64,000 nucleotides of DNA from Cryobacterium sp. GrIS_2_6 (lineage in GTDB: Bacteria > Actinomycetota > Actinomycetes > Actinomycetales > Microbacteriaceae), in contig NZ_JAXCHP010000001.1 of assembly GCF_035984545.1 (NCBI RefSeq), positions 3,906,001-3,970,000 on the forward strand, in the 5' to 3' direction. The position numbers were made by a program, and so were the translations under genes. Shown here in pieces: positions 34,575-43,967 of the stretch. Numbering within the stretch: the first letter of the stretch is position 1; each line of letters begins with the position of its first letter. A model generated the notes under the pieces. The model was given only the letters and a program-made list of their open reading frames with translations, was not told the origin of the DNA and searched no databases.

Positions 34575-35768
34575 GTGGCCAAGGCCAAGTTCGAGCGGAC
34601 TAAGCCGCACGTAAACATCGGAACGATCGGTCACGTTGACCACGGAAAGACCACGCTGACTGCAGCGATCTCCAAGGTCCTTGCCGACACGTTCCCTTCC
34701 AAGACCAACGTTCAGCGCGACTTCGCGTCGATCGACTCGGCTCCGGAAGAACGCCAGCGCGGCATCACGATCAACATCTCCCATGTTGAGTACGAGACCG
34801 AAAAGCGTCACTATGCGCACGTCGACGCACCGGGCCACGCTGACTACATCAAGAACATGATCACCGGTGCCGCACAGATGGACGGCGCGATTCTCGTTGT
34901 CGCCGCAACTGACGGCCCGATGGCTCAGACCCGTGAGCACGTTCTTCTCGCCAAGCAGGTCGGCGTGCCGTCCCTGCTCGTCGCACTGAACAAGGCCGAC
35001 ATGGTCGACGACGAAGAGATCCTTGAGCTCGTCGAGCTCGAGGTTCGCGAACTCCTCACCGCCCAGGGCTTCGACGGCGACAACGCTCCTGTTGTCCGCG
35101 TGTCGGCGCTCAAGGCGCTGGAAGGCGACCCGAAGTGGGTCGGCAATATCCTGGAGCTCATGCAGGCCGTTGACGACTACTTCCCGGAGCCCGTCCGCGA
35201 CAAGGACAAGCCCTTCCTCATGCCGATCGAGGACGTCTTCACGATCACCGGTCGTGGCACCGTCGTCACCGGCCGCGCCGAGCGTGGAACCCTCAAGATC
35301 AACTCCGAGGTCGAGGTTGTCGGCATCCGCCCGACGATCAAGACCACGGTCACTGGTATCGAGATGTTCCACAAGCAGCTCGACGAGGCATGGGCCGGCG
35401 AGAACTGTGGTCTTCTTCTTCGTGGCACCAAGCGCGAAGACGTCGAGCGCGGCCAGGTCGTCGTCAAGCCGGGTTCGGTCACGCCGCACACCGACTTCGA
35501 AGGCACCGCGTACATCCTGTCAAAGGAAGAGGGCGGCCGTCACAACCCGTTCTACGCGAACTACCGTCCGCAGTTCTACTTCCGCACCACCGACGTCACC
35601 GGCGTCATCACGCTGCCCGAGGGCACCGAGATGGTCATGCCCGGCGACACCACCGACCTGACTGTCGCGCTGATCCAGCCGATCGCCCTGGAAGATGGAC
35701 TCGGCTTCGCTATCCGTGAAGGTGGCCGCACCGTCGGCGCCGGAACCGTGACGAAGATCATCAAGTAA
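34575..35768 (+). CDS. tuf: Elongation factor Tu
   Basis: 397 residues, GTG start with GAGGAGG upstream. EF-Tu delivers aminoacyl-tRNA to the ribosome. GTP-binding motifs are [29 protein letters not shown] and NKADMVDD, followed by the beta-barrel domains ([19 protein letters not shown]). Last gene of the str operon; a strong terminator follows 24 bp after the stop. Confidence 0.99.
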   Translation: MAKAKFERTKPHVNIGTIGHVDHGKTTLTAAISKVLADTFPSKTNVQRDFASIDSAPEERQRGITINISHVEYETEKRHYAHVDAPGHADYIKNMITGAAQMDGAILVVAATDGPMAQTREHVLLAKQVGVPSLLVALNKADMVDDEEILELVELEVRELLTAQGFDGDNAPVVRVSALKALEGDPKWVGNILELMQAVDDYFPEPVRDKDKPFLMPIEDVFTITGRGTVVTGRAERGTLKINSEVEVVGIRPTIKTTVTGIEMFHKQLDEAWAGENCGLLLRGTKREDVERGQVVVKPGSVTPHTDFEGTAYILSKEEGGRHNPFYANYRPQFYFRTTDVTGVITLPEGTEMVMPGDTTDLTVALIQPIALEDGLGFAIREGGRTVGAGTVTKIIK

Positions 35769-35791
35769 TTCTTCACCACCTGCACCACTGA

Positions 35792-35825
35792 AACGGGTCG
35801 GTCCTTCGGGGCCGGCCCGTTTTTG
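35792..35825 (+). terminator. Intrinsic terminator of the str operon
   Basis: A 12-bp stem with two G-U positions (arms around 35793-35804 and 35809-35820) closes a TTCG tetraloop and runs directly into a T-run (35820-35824). Confidence 0.9.
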
Positions 35826-35868
35826 CGTCCCCGCGAGACCCTTGTCGCGGGCTGGCCCCGGTTCTATC

Positions 35869-36120
35869 GTGGGTCGCGGTCGTACTGAACCGGCCGGACT
35901 GGAGTGGATCATACGACTGGACGACATCACGAAAAAGGCCCAGGGGTTCCTGGGCGACAGTAAGGTCACTGAGGCCTCGCACAGCGAGCAGGCCGAGGAC
36001 ATCAGCGACAAGCTGCTCGACGGCACAGCCGACGCGGTCAACAAGGTCACCGGCAATAAGTTCGAGGACCAGATCGAGCAGGCCCGCACCGTCGCCGACA
36101 CCCACCTCGGCACCGACTAG
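35869..36120 (+). CDS. Small MT0933-like antitoxin-family protein; start uncertain
   Basis: The conserved part begins RLDDITKKAQGFLGDSKV and ends DQIEQARTVADTHLGTD, resembling the short actinobacterial MT0933/Rv0909-like antitoxin family. No toxin gene is adjacent, so a toxin-antitoxin role is not supported here. The start is odd. The only strong ribosome-binding site, GGAG at 35901-35904, is 6 nt before an in-frame ATA (35911) and 12 nt before CTG (35917). GTG 35869 is the nearest canonical in-frame start and is used here, but it would add residues not expected for the family. Confidence 0.6.
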   Translation: MGRGRTEPAGLEWIIRLDDITKKAQGFLGDSKVTEASHSEQAEDISDKLLDGTADAVNKVTGNKFEDQIEQARTVADTHLGTD

Positions 36121-36183
36121 CGCGCTCGCGCGGCGAGCGTCCGCAGCGAGCGTCCGAGTCGGCCGCGGCGCTCAGGACGCACC

Positions 36184-36257
36184 ACTCGAGCGCGGGTGTT
36201 TCGCCGTTCCGCGGGTGGTGTGCCAGGCGCGGAACGGCGAAACACCCGCGCTCGAGT
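36184..36257. repeat. Long perfect palindrome, copy 1
   Basis: Two 30-nt arms (36184-36213 and 36228-36257) are exact reverse complements around a 14-nt loop. The outer part (TCGAGCGCGGGTGTT) and the inner GCGGGTGGT are shared with the palindrome at 37349-37418, on the other side of the AbiEi-like gene. It lies 97 bp before that gene. The arms are far longer than a terminator needs, and no T-run follows. Confidence 0.85.
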
Positions 36258-36353
36258 CTGAACGCAGTCCTCCACAGGAGTGGATGTCGTCGGTAACGCA
36301 CAAATGACGCCTTCGACCTCCAGATGTGGTCCGTGGGTCACAGGCTCTGCAGC

Positions 36354-37334
36354 ATGACTGAACACATTCCACCGGACAACCCTGCGGACCACTTGTTGTC
36401 CGTAGCCGACTATCAGCATTCCTTCGACGCAGATCTCCGACTCCGCCGCCGAGCCGAGCGAGGGGACTTCGAACGAGTCAGGCGCGGCCTGTACTTTCCC
36501 CGGGACCGATGGCAGTCGCTGACGGCGGACATGCAGTACTCGGTTCGAGTGCAGGCTGCGGCGGCTGCAAGGCACGTGGATAGCGTGGTCTCTCATCACT
36601 CAGCGGCGGTACTTCTCGGCCTGCCGTTCTTGTTCGGTCCTCCGCAGGATGTTCATTTCATCGTTCCCCGGGCAGGTGGCGGGCGTTCGGATCCCGGCGT
36701 TCGCAAGCATGCCGTGGGTATCGACTCACGAGACGTCGTCATCGTGAACGGGCTTCGCACCACTTCGGTGGCGCGCACCGTGATCGATCTTTCGGCGACC
36801 CTCGACCTCATGTCAGCGGTAGCCATCGCAGACCGAGCGCTCTACGTGGACCGGCAGCGAAAAGAGCCGCCGCTGACGACGAAGGCGGAGCTATTCGAGG
36901 TCTGGCAGCGGATGCTGCCCTTTCGTGGTTCGGCGCGAGCGCGCGCAGTGATCGAATTTGCAACGGACCTCGCTGGTTCACCCAACGAATCCGCGAGTCG
37001 AGTCAATATTGCGCTGAACGGATTCCCGGCGCCGGTTCTCCAGCATCCGTTTGTCGTCGATGGGAAAGAAGTTTTCGTCGACTTCTATTTCCCAGACGAA
37101 GACAAAGTGGGGGAGGCTGACGGGAAGATCAAGTACTTCGATCCCGTCATGAGGGACGGGCGTACGCCCGAGGAAGTGCTGTGGGATGAAAAGCGCCGTG
37201 AAGATGGCGTGCGTCGGCAGGTGCACGGCTTCACTCGCTGGGGTTTCTCCATTGCGGTGAGCAGGATGCGCTTGCGCGGGCGTCTGCTGGAGCTTGGGCT
37301 GCCTGTTCGGAGACCGGGCCTCCGCCCGTGGTGA
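36354..37334 (+). CDS. AbiEi-type antitoxin-domain protein with DUF559/PD-(D/E)xK-like C-terminus
   Basis: 326 residues from ATG 36354. The N-terminal segment (RLRRRAERGDFERVRRGLYFP) matches the winged-helix start of AbiEi-like antitoxins. The middle (VVSHHSAAVLLGLPF ... GLRTTSVARTVIDLSATL) is typical of the actinobacterial AbiEi/DUF559 group. The C-terminal part, VDFYFPDEDKVGEADGKIKY, has an Asp ... Glu-x-Asp-Gly-Lys pattern compatible with a PD-(D/E)xK nuclease fold. No AbiEii toxin partner is next to it. It is inserted between tuf and rpsJ and bounded by two related palindromes. Orphan nuclease-like proteins of this kind are common in actinobacteria, and their function is not established. 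Confidence 0.75.
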   Translation: MTEHIPPDNPADHLLSVADYQHSFDADLRLRRRAERGDFERVRRGLYFPRDRWQSLTADMQYSVRVQAAAAARHVDSVVSHHSAAVLLGLPFLFGPPQDVHFIVPRAGGGRSDPGVRKHAVGIDSRDVVIVNGLRTTSVARTVIDLSATLDLMSAVAIADRALYVDRQRKEPPLTTKAELFEVWQRMLPFRGSARARAVIEFATDLAGSPNESASRVNIALNGFPAPVLQHPFVVDGKEVFVDFYFPDEDKVGEADGKIKYFDPVMRDGRTPEEVLWDEKRREDGVRRQVHGFTRWGFSIAVSRMRLRGRLLELGLPVRRPGLRPW

Positions 37335-37348
37335 ATGGCGTGTCTGTA

Positions 37349-37418
37349 TCGAGCGCGGGCGCTGCGCCGCTGTGCGGGTGGTTGACCACCCGCGCAACGG
37401 CGCAACACCCGCGCTCGA
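37349..37418. repeat. Long palindrome, copy 2
   Basis: Arms of 34 nt (37349-37382 and 37385-37418) are complementary except at four positions, three of which become G-U pairs in a minus-strand transcript. It starts 14 bp after the AbiEi-like stop. Its outer TCGAGCGCGGG, the TGCGCCG core and the inner GCGGGTGGT are shared with copy 1 at 36184, so the two are members of one repeat family. Confidence 0.85.
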
Positions 37419-37529
37419 CGAAGGGCGGGCCCCGGCAGAGGGAAACGAGCGCGAAACGGGCAGCGAAGCGCTGGAAACGGGGCGAAAGGGGGCCGAAACG
37501 CGCGACACGCCGGTCGCGACACGCCCGGG

Positions 37530-37559
37530 TTGCACAAAGGCCTACCCCTGTGGCAGACT
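37530..37559 (+). promoter_or_regulatory. Promoter of the S10 ribosomal operon
   Basis: TTGCAC (37530-37535) and CAGACT (37554-37559) are separated by 18 bp. The -10 is a weak match, but position and the long leader downstream fit the start of the S10-spc operon. The start site would be near 37566. Confidence 0.55.
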
Positions 37560-37689
37560 CTTCTAGTTCAACACTTTCGACTGCCGCGCTGCACGTGGTG
37601 TCGGGATCACTGCCAGGCAGTGCATAGCCGGTGTCCACAGGTCACACGGTTAGGCCGCGGGTAGCAGAACAGAGCTTAAACCAACAGCC

Positions 37690-37734
37690 GGGAAAGCATG
37701 GGAAATCCATGCCTTCCCCCATGCCCCGGCATGG
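37690..37734 (+). promoter_or_regulatory. Alternative hairpins in the S10 operon leader
   Basis: Four short arms can pair in more than one way: GCATGG (37696-37701), CCATGC (37707-37712), CCATGC (37719-37724) and GCATGG (37729-37734). Pairing 1:2 is extended by GGGAA/TTCCC (37690-37694 / 37714-37718) into a 11-bp stem with a 5-nt loop; 3:4 forms an adjacent hairpin with a 4-nt loop. Exchange of partners (1:3 or 2:4) is possible, as in attenuators or protein-responsive leaders. Confidence 0.5.
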
Positions 37735-37891
37735 AGAAGCGGTTGGCTCGGTTCAAAGTCGTGCGGCTGGAAGGCTGCGGGACGAGGAATCGAAATTGAC
37801 AGATGAACAGTGGTGCGACAGCAGCAGTGCTACTACGGCGTCCAATGCAGCCCCCGGGCTGTAAGAAGCCTTGACAGAAAGAGAGTTCGAC

Positions 37892-38200
37892 ATGGCGGGA
37901 CAGAAAATCCGCATTCGGCTTAAGTCTTACGACCACGAGGTCATTGACATCTCGGCGCGCAAGATCGTCGACACCGTGACCCGTGCGGGTGCAACGGTTG
38001 TCGGCCCCGTGCCGCTTCCCACCGAGAAGAACGTGGTGTGTGTCATCCGTTCCCCTCACAAGTACAAGGACAGCCGGGAGCACTTTGAAATGCGCACCCA
38101 CAAGCGTCTGATCGACATCATTGACCCCACCCCGAAGGCCGTCGACTCGCTCATGCGTCTCGACCTCCCGGCGGACGTCAACATCGAGATCAAGCTCTAG
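37892..38200 (+). CDS. rpsJ: 30S ribosomal protein S10
   Basis: 102 residues from ATG 37892, with AGAAAGAGAG upstream; an earlier in-frame TTG at 37871 is not family-like. S10 binds the 30S head and also serves as NusE in antitermination. The start [19 protein letters not shown] and end [11 protein letters not shown] are canonical. First gene of the S10 operon. Confidence 0.98.
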   Translation: MAGQKIRIRLKSYDHEVIDISARKIVDTVTRAGATVVGPVPLPTEKNVVCVIRSPHKYKDSREHFEMRTHKRLIDIIDPTPKAVDSLMRLDLPADVNIEIKL

Positions 38201-38208
38201 GGCCCGCG

Positions 38209-38868
38209 ATGTCTTACTCCGATACCAAGACCACCAAGGGTCTCCTCGGCAAGAAGCTCGGCATGACCCAGGTCTGGGACGAGAACAACAAGCTCGTTCC
38301 CGTCACCGTCATCGAGATCTCGCCGAACGTTGTCACCCAGATCCGCAGCAAGGAAATCGACGGCTACGCCGGCGTCCAGATCGCTGCAGGCGCCATCGAC
38401 CCGCGCAAGGTCAACAAGCCTTCAGCCGGACACTTCGAAAAGGCGGGCGTCACGCCTCGCCGTCACCTCACCGAGCTCCGCACAGCGGATGCCGCCGACT
38501 ACACCCTGGGACAGGAACTCACCGTTGACGGTGTCTTCGTTGCCGGCTCCAAGGTTGACGTCATGGGCACGAGCAAGGGTAAGGGTTTCGCCGGTGTTAT
38601 GAAGCGTCACAACTTCAAGGGTGTCTCCTCCTCTCACGGTTCCCACCGCAACCACCGCAAGCCCGGTTCCATCGGTGCTTCCTCGACCCCGAGCCGTGTC
38701 TTCAAGGGCATGCGCATGGCCGGTCGTATGGGTGGCGAGCGCGTCACCGTGCTGAACCTCAAGGTTCACGCAATTGATGCCGAGAAGGGCCTCATGCTGG
38801 TCAAGGGTGCCGTTCCCGGTGCCAAGGGCCGCCTCGTATTCGTCCGCACTGCCGTGAAGGGAGCGTAA
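38209..38868 (+). CDS. rplC: 50S ribosomal protein L3
   Basis: 219 residues, 8 bp after rpsJ. L3 starts 50S assembly and reaches toward the peptidyl-transferase centre. Conserved segments are [27 protein letters not shown] and the loop [16 protein letters not shown]. Length is standard. Confidence 0.98.
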   Translation: MSYSDTKTTKGLLGKKLGMTQVWDENNKLVPVTVIEISPNVVTQIRSKEIDGYAGVQIAAGAIDPRKVNKPSAGHFEKAGVTPRRHLTELRTADAADYTLGQELTVDGVFVAGSKVDVMGTSKGKGFAGVMKRHNFKGVSSSHGSHRNHRKPGSIGASSTPSRVFKGMRMAGRMGGERVTVLNLKVHAIDAEKGLMLVKGAVPGAKGRLVFVRTAVKGA

Positions 38869-38872
38869 CCGC

Positions 38873-39523
38873 ATGGCCACCACGCTCGATCTCATCGATG
38901 CAACCGGCGCAAAGTCCGGTTCCGTTGAACTGCCCGCCGAAATCTTCGACGTTCAGACCAACATCCCCCTGATCCACCAGGTCGTCGTCGCGCAGCTCGC
39001 TGCCGCACGCCAGGGCACGCACAAGACCAAGCGCCGCGGAGAAGTTTCCGGTGCCGGTCGCAAGCCCTTCAAGCAGAAGGGAACCGGTCGCGCTCGTCAG
39101 GGCTCGATCCGCGCGCCCCAGATGACCGGCGGTGGCATCGTCCACGGACCGACGCCCCGCAACTACGAACAGCGCACCCCCAAGAAGATGATCGCGGCAG
39201 CACTGCGCGGATCGCTTTCCGACCGCGCCCGCGGCGACCGTCTCCACGTCGTCACCGCACTGTTCACGGCAGAGACGCCCAGCACCAAGGGCGCCATCAC
39301 GCTGCTCACCCAGATCGCCAGCAGCAAGCACGTGCTGGTCGTCCTCGAGCGCACCGATGAGCTGACACTGCGCAGCATCCGCAACCTCCCGACGGTGCAC
39401 GTGCTGTCCTGGGACCAGCTGAATGCCTACGACGTCCTCGTCAGCGACGACATCGTCTTCACCCTGGGCGCGTTCGACGCGTTCGTGGCGAGCAAGACCA
39501 AGAAGGAAGAGGTGTCCGCATAA
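38873..39523 (+). CDS. rplD: 50S ribosomal protein L4
   Basis: 216 residues, 4 bp after rplC. L4 lines the exit tunnel with an extended loop, visible here as [17 protein letters not shown], then [15 protein letters not shown]. In enteric bacteria L4 also represses the S10 operon; whether it acts on this leader is unknown. Overlaps rplW by one base. Confidence 0.98.
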   Translation: MATTLDLIDATGAKSGSVELPAEIFDVQTNIPLIHQVVVAQLAAARQGTHKTKRRGEVSGAGRKPFKQKGTGRARQGSIRAPQMTGGGIVHGPTPRNYEQRTPKKMIAAALRGSLSDRARGDRLHVVTALFTAETPSTKGAITLLTQIASSKHVLVVLERTDELTLRSIRNLPTVHVLSWDQLNAYDVLVSDDIVFTLGAFDAFVASKTKKEEVSA

Positions 39524-39825
39524 TGGCTACCCCGATCAACAAGGATCCCCGCGACGTCATCATCGCTCCGGTCGTCTCTGAGAAGAGCTACGGCCTGATC
39601 GACGAGGGCAAGTACACCTTCATCGTGGACCCGCGCTCGAACAAGACCGAAATCAAGCTCGCGATCGAAAAGATCTTCAAGGTGGAGGTCGCTTCGATCA
39701 ACACCATGAACCGCATCGGCAAGACGCGTCGCACGAAGTTCGGTCAGGGCAAGCGCAAGGACACCAAGCGTGCCATCGTCACGCTCAAGTCCGGTTCCAT
39801 CGACATCTTCACGGCCGTCGGCTAA
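39523..39825 (+). CDS. rplW: 50S ribosomal protein L23
   Basis: 100 residues. L23 lies at the tunnel exit and docks trigger factor and SRP. Conserved features are [21 protein letters not shown] (residues 11-31) and [21 protein letters not shown] overlaps the rplD stop. Confidence 0.98.
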   Translation: MATPINKDPRDVIIAPVVSEKSYGLIDEGKYTFIVDPRSNKTEIKLAIEKIFKVEVASINTMNRIGKTRRTKFGQGKRKDTKRAIVTLKSGSIDIFTAVG

Positions 39826-39850
39826 GCGGCGCGGACTAGAGGAATAAGAA

Positions 39851-40690
39851 ATGGCTATTCGTAAGTTCAAGCCCACGACTCCTGGTCGTCGCGGTTCATC
39901 TGTTGCGGACTTCGCAGAGATCACCCGTTCGACCCCGGAGAAGTCCCTGCTTCGCCCCCTGTCCAAGACCGGTGGCCGTAACAACCAGGGTCGCATCACC
40001 ACCCGTCACATCGGTGGTGGACACAAGCGTCAGTACCGTCTCATCGACTTCCGTCGTAACGACAAAGATGGCGTCAACGCCAAGGTCGCTCACATCGAGT
40101 ACGACCCGAACCGCACGGCGCGCATCGCGCTCCTGCACTTCGTTGACGGCACTAAGCGCTACATCATCGCCCCGAACAAGCTGAACCAGGGCGACATCAT
40201 CGAGTCGGGTTCGGGTGCTGACATCAAGCCCGGCAACAACCTGCCGTTGAAGAACATCCCCACCGGTACCATCATCCACGCTGTCGAACTGCGTCCGGGC
40301 GGCGGTGCCAAGATGGCCCGCTCCGCCGGTTCGTCGGTTCGCCTCGTTGCGAAGGATGGCATCTACGCCCAGCTGCGCCTGCCGTCCGGAGAAATCCGTA
40401 ACGTCGACGCCCGCTGCCGCGCCACGATCGGCGAGGTCGGCAACGCCGAGCAGTCGAACATCAACTGGGGCAAGGCCGGCCGGATGCGCTGGAAAGGCGT
40501 TCGCCCGACCGTTCGTGGTGTTGCCATGAACCCGGTCGACCACCCGCACGGTGGTGGCGAGGGAAAGACGTCCGGTGGACGTCACCCCGTCAGCCCCTGG
40601 GGCCAGAAAGAAGGCCGTACCCGGCACCCGAACAAGGAAAGCGACAAGCTCATCGTTCGTCGCCGTACTGTCGGCAAGAAGCGTAAGTAG
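39851..40690 (+). CDS. rplB: 50S ribosomal protein L2
   Basis: 279 residues, 25 bp after rplW. L2 supports subunit association and peptidyl transfer. The catalytically important histidine region is intact: [18 protein letters not shown] near residue 225. The N-terminal [14 protein letters not shown] and the RNA-binding [17 protein letters not shown] are canonical. Confidence 0.99.
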   Translation: MAIRKFKPTTPGRRGSSVADFAEITRSTPEKSLLRPLSKTGGRNNQGRITTRHIGGGHKRQYRLIDFRRNDKDGVNAKVAHIEYDPNRTARIALLHFVDGTKRYIIAPNKLNQGDIIESGSGADIKPGNNLPLKNIPTGTIIHAVELRPGGGAKMARSAGSSVRLVAKDGIYAQLRLPSGEIRNVDARCRATIGEVGNAEQSNINWGKAGRMRWKGVRPTVRGVAMNPVDHPHGGGEGKTSGGRHPVSPWGQKEGRTRHPNKESDKLIVRRRTVGKKRK

Positions 40691-40699
40691 GAGTAGACG

Positions 40700-40981
40700 A
40701 TGCCACGCAGTCTCAAGAAAGGCCCTTTCGTTGACGACCACCTGCTTCGCAAGGTTGTCCGGGCGAATGAAGCCAGCAGCAAGAACGTAATCAAGACCTG
40801 GTCGCGCCGTTCGATGATCATCCCCGACATGCTCGGGCACACCATCGCGGTTCACGACGGACGCAAGCACATCCCGGTGTTCGTCACCGAGAGCATGGTC
40901 GGGCACAAGCTCGGCGAGTTTGCGCCCACCCGCACCTTCCGTGGTCACGTGAAGGACGACAAGAAGGGCCGTCGCCGCTAA
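40700..40981 (+). CDS. rpsS: 30S ribosomal protein S19
   Basis: 93 residues, 9 bp after rplB. S19 binds the 30S head with S13. It begins [19 protein letters not shown] and keeps the [24 protein letters not shown] core (around residues 34-55). Confidence 0.98.
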   Translation: MPRSLKKGPFVDDHLLRKVVRANEASSKNVIKTWSRRSMIIPDMLGHTIAVHDGRKHIPVFVTESMVGHKLGEFAPTRTFRGHVKDDKKGRRR

Positions 40982-41007
40982 CGCGGTGACGTGAAGGAGG
41001 AGAAGAA

Positions 41008-41373
41008 ATGGTGGAGTCGATCGCACGCGTGCGTCACATCCGCGTTACCCCCCAGAAGGCTCGTCGCGTCGTCAACTTGATCCGCGGCAAGCAGGCCCAC
41101 GAGGCCCTGGGAATCCTGAAGTTCGCAGCGCAGGGCGCCAGCGACCCGGTGTACAAGCTGGTGGCCTCGGCCATCGCGAATGCACGAGTCAAGGCCGATG
41201 CAGCGAACACATACCTGGACGAGCAGGACCTCTTCGTGAGCCAGGCATTCGTTGATGAGGGTACGACCCTCAAGCGTTTCCAGGCTCGCGCACAGGGTCG
41301 CGCATTCCAGATCAAGAAGCGTACGAGCCACATCACTGTTGTGCTCGCCACTCCTGAGGAGGGTACGAAGTAA
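41008..41373 (+). CDS. rplV: 50S ribosomal protein L22
   Basis: 121 residues, with GAAGGAGGAG upstream. L22 forms part of the exit tunnel constriction. Typical segments are [16 protein letters not shown] and the loop [19 protein letters not shown] (residues 79-97). The TAATG at its end overlaps rpsC. Confidence 0.98.
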   Translation: MVESIARVRHIRVTPQKARRVVNLIRGKQAHEALGILKFAAQGASDPVYKLVASAIANARVKADAANTYLDEQDLFVSQAFVDEGTTLKRFQARAQGRAFQIKKRTSHITVVLATPEEGTK

Positions 41374-42134
41374 TGGGTCAGAAAGTAAACCCGTATGGCT
41401 TCCGTCTGGGAATCACGACCGACCACGTGTCGCGTTGGTTCTCTGACAGCACGAAGCCGGGACAGCGTTACAGCGACTTCGTCGCTGAAGACGTCAAGAT
41501 CCGCCGCCTGCTGAGCACGACCCTCGACCGCGCGGGAGTTTCGCGCATCGAGATCGAGCGCACCCGTGACCGCGTTCGCGTCGACATCCACACCGCCCGT
41601 CCGGGCATTGTGATCGGTCGTCGTGGCGCCGAGGCCGAGCGGATCCGCTCCGACCTCGAGAAGCTCACGAGCAAGCAGATCCAGCTCAACATCCTCGAGG
41701 TCAAGAACCCCGAGGTCGACGCCCAGCTCGTTGCGCAGGGCATCGCAGAGCAGCTCTCCGCTCGTGTGGCTTTCCGCCGCGCGATGCGCAAGGGCCTGCA
41801 GGGCGCCCAGCGCGCCGGCGCCAAGGGTGTTCGCATCCAGGTGTCCGGTCGTCTCGGCGGCGCTGAGATGAGCCGCTCGGAGTTCTACCGCGAGGGACGC
41901 GTGCCACTGCACACCCTGCGGGCGAACATCGACTACGGCTTCTACGAAGCCAAGACCACCTTCGGCCGCATCGGCGTGAAGGTCTGGATCTACAAGGGCG
42001 ACATCACCAACAAGGAACTCGCCCGCGAGCAGGCCAACGCTAAGTCGTCCCGCCCCGAGCGTCGTGACGACCGACCCCGCCGTGCGCCCCGCGCAGAGGC
42101 CGCGGCGCCGGTTGCAGCAGGAGTTGAGGCATAA
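41373..42134 (+). CDS. rpsC: 30S ribosomal protein S3
   Basis: 253 residues. S3 shapes the mRNA entry channel. The KH domain motif [15 protein letters not shown] and the C-terminal [17 protein letters not shown] are present. The last 40 residues are an Arg/Ala/Glu-rich tail, common in actinobacteria. Confidence 0.98.
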   Translation: MGQKVNPYGFRLGITTDHVSRWFSDSTKPGQRYSDFVAEDVKIRRLLSTTLDRAGVSRIEIERTRDRVRVDIHTARPGIVIGRRGAEAERIRSDLEKLTSKQIQLNILEVKNPEVDAQLVAQGIAEQLSARVAFRRAMRKGLQGAQRAGAKGVRIQVSGRLGGAEMSRSEFYREGRVPLHTLRANIDYGFYEAKTTFGRIGVKVWIYKGDITNKELAREQANAKSSRPERRDDRPRRAPRAEAAAPVAAGVEA

Positions 42135-42136
42135 CC

Positions 42137-42556
42137 ATGTTGATTCCACGCAGAGTCAAGCACCGTAAGCAGCACCACCCGGGCCGTACCGGCCACGCAA
42201 CCGGCGGCACCGAGCTGTCGTTCGGCGAGTACGGCATCCAGGCCATCACCCCCGCGTATGTGACCAACCGTCAGATCGAGTCCGCTCGTATCGCGATCAC
42301 CCGTCACATGAAGCGCGGCGGCAAGGTCTGGATCAACATCTATCCTGACCGCCCGCTCACCAAGAAGCCGGCCGAAACCCGAATGGGTTCCGGTAAGGGT
42401 TCTGTGGAGTGGTGGGTCGCCAACGTGAAGCCGGGTCGTGTGCTCTTCGAAATCGGCGGTGTCACCGACATCGTCGCCAAGGAAGCGCTCACCCGCGCCA
42501 TTCACAAACTGCCGTTGAAGGCACGCATCATCAAGCGCGAGGAGGGCGACGCATAA
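42137..42556 (+). CDS. rplP: 50S ribosomal protein L16
   Basis: 139 residues, 2 bp after rpsC. L16 contacts A-site tRNA and organises the peptidyl-transferase centre. It has [17 protein letters not shown] at the start and the conserved loop [14 protein letters not shown]. Overlaps rpmC by one base. Confidence 0.98.
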   Translation: MLIPRRVKHRKQHHPGRTGHATGGTELSFGEYGIQAITPAYVTNRQIESARIAITRHMKRGGKVWINIYPDRPLTKKPAETRMGSGKGSVEWWVANVKPGRVLFEIGGVTDIVAKEALTRAIHKLPLKARIIKREEGDA

Positions 42557-42900
42557 TGGCGATCGGATCCAAGGAGCTCGCCTCAGTCGAGCTCGACACT
42601 TTTGAAAACGAACGACTGTTCGACGAGCTGAAGAAGGCCAAGGAAGAGCTGTTCAACCTGCGCTTCCAGTCGGCCACCGGTCAGCTCGAAAGCCACGGCC
42701 GCCTCCGCGCGGTCAAGCGCGACATCGCTCGTATCTACACGGTTCTCCGTGAGCGCGAGTTGGGCATCCGCCCGACGCCCGCACCCGTCGAAGCGGCCGT
42801 CAAGGCCGACAAGGCAGAGAAGAAGCCCAAGAAGGCCCCTAAGGCTGCAGAATCCGAAACGGATGCTGTCGCTGAGGCCGTCGAAACGAAGGAGGCCTAG
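42556..42900 (+). CDS. rpmC: 50S ribosomal protein L29 with C-terminal extension
   Basis: 114 residues, against 60-70 normally. The L29 core ([21 protein letters not shown] ... [13 protein letters not shown], residues 24-72) is followed by a 40-residue Lys/Ala/Glu tail. L29 sits at the tunnel exit near L23. The tail is of the kind seen in other actinobacteria and is probably disordered. Confidence 0.96.
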   Translation: MAIGSKELASVELDTFENERLFDELKKAKEELFNLRFQSATGQLESHGRLRAVKRDIARIYTVLRERELGIRPTPAPVEAAVKADKAEKKPKKAPKAAESETDAVAEAVETKEA

Positions 42901-42902
42901 TC

Positions 42903-43202
42903 ATGGCGAAGACTGACGAAACGGTCGTCGCAGCCGAGGCAGAAGCTCTCGTTCGCGGCTACCGGAAGACGCTGCGCGGCTACGTGACCAGCGACAAGAT
43001 GGACAAGACCATCGTTGTCGAGGTCGAAGACCGCGTGAAGCACCCGTTGTACGGCAAGGTCATCCGCCGTACGTCCAAGCTGAAGGTCCACGACGAGGCG
43101 AACATCGCCGGCGTCGGCGACCTGGTCCTGATCAGTGAGACCCGTCCGCTGAGCGCCACCAAGCGCTTCCGCCTGGTCGAGATCCTCGAGAAGGCCAAGT
43201 AA
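42903..43202 (+). CDS. rpsQ: 30S ribosomal protein S17
   Basis: 99 residues, 2 bp after rpmC. S17 is a primary binder of the 5' domain of 16S rRNA. The core [19 protein letters not shown] and the segment [17 protein letters not shown] are canonical. The first 20 residues are a short acidic/Ala extension. Confidence 0.97.
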   Translation: MAKTDETVVAAEAEALVRGYRKTLRGYVTSDKMDKTIVVEVEDRVKHPLYGKVIRRTSKLKVHDEANIAGVGDLVLISETRPLSATKRFRLVEILEKAK

Positions 43203-43235
43203 GCCTCGCGCTTACTTGATAGAAGGGTATAAAAA

Positions 43236-43604
43236 GTGCTTCAGCAAGAATCACGACTCAAGGTTGCCGACAACACGGGTGCCAAGGAACTGTTGACCAT
43301 CCGCGTCCTCGGTGGCTCCGGTCGTCGTTACGCAGGCCTCGGCGACACCATCGTCGCCACCGTCAAGGACGCGATCCCGGGCGGAAACGTCAAGAAGGGC
43401 GACGTCGTCAAGGCCGTCGTCGTTCGCGTCAAGAAGATGACCCGTCGTCCAGACGGTTCGTACATCAAGTTCGATGAGAACGCCGCAGTGATTTTGAAGA
43501 ACGACGGTGACCCCCGGGGCACCCGAATCTTCGGACCGGTCGGTCGCGAGCTTCGCGACAAGAAGTTCATGAAGATCATCTCGCTGGCACCGGAGGTTAT
43601 CTAA
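43236..43604 (+). CDS. rplN: 50S ribosomal protein L14
   Basis: 122 residues, GTG start 33 bp after rpsQ. L14 forms an intersubunit bridge. The start [19 protein letters not shown] and the later [19 protein letters not shown] (residues 77-95) are diagnostic. Confidence 0.98.
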   Translation: MLQQESRLKVADNTGAKELLTIRVLGGSGRRYAGLGDTIVATVKDAIPGGNVKKGDVVKAVVVRVKKMTRRPDGSYIKFDENAAVILKNDGDPRGTRIFGPVGRELRDKKFMKIISLAPEVI

Positions 43605-43607
43605 ATC

Positions 43608-43967
43608 ATGGCCAGACTCAAAAAGGGTGACCTCGTACAGGTCATCAGCGGCCGCAGCCAGGCACGCGGCGGCGACCGCGGCAAGCAGGGCAAGGTCATC
43701 GCCGTGCTCGTGGAGAAGAACCGTGTCCTCGTCGAGGGCATCAACTTCGTCACGAAGCACGTTCGTGTCGGCCAGACCCAGCGCGGCACCAAGACCGGCG
43801 GCATCGAGACCATGGAGGCGCCGATCCACGCGTCCAACGTGGCCATCGTCGACCCGGAGACCAAGAAGCCGACTCGCGTCGGCGTCCGCGTCGAAGAGGT
43901 AACGAAGGACGGCGTCACCAAGACGGTCCGCATCCGTTACGCCAAGAAGTCAGGGAAGGACCTCTGA
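43608..43967 (+). CDS. rplX: 50S ribosomal protein L24
   Basis: 119 residues, 3 bp after rplN. L24 starts 50S assembly. The KOW motif [20 protein letters not shown] lies at residues 4-23, and the [14 protein letters not shown] segment follows. Its TGATG overlaps rplE. Confidence 0.98.
   Translation: MARLKKGDLVQVISGRSQARGGDRGKQGKVIAVLVEKNRVLVEGINFVTKHVRVGQTQRGTKTGGIETMEAPIHASNVAIVDPETKKPTRVGVRVEEVTKDGVTKTVRIRYAKKSGKDL

Larger units (their letters stand above)
37335..37891. other. 557-bp gap before rpsJ: palindrome, promoter and structured leader
   Basis: This stretch has no convincing gene. In order it contains the second long palindrome (37349-37418), a purine-rich segment, the S10 operon promoter (37530-37559) and a leader of about 325 nt with alternative hairpins near 37690-37734. 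The parts are listed separately. Confidence 0.7.

Noticed and set aside
31716..35489. Very long open frame on the minus strand (over 1,200 codons) opposite rpsG, fusA and tuf
   Set aside because: It is a product of third-position GC bias in the highly expressed sense genes; the translation is Asp/Arg/Val-rich and matches no protein family.
35869..36120. Complete toxin-antitoxin pair with the AbiEi-like gene
   Set aside because: The two proteins belong to unrelated families, are 230 bp apart with a palindrome between them, and neither neighbour resembles the expected toxin.
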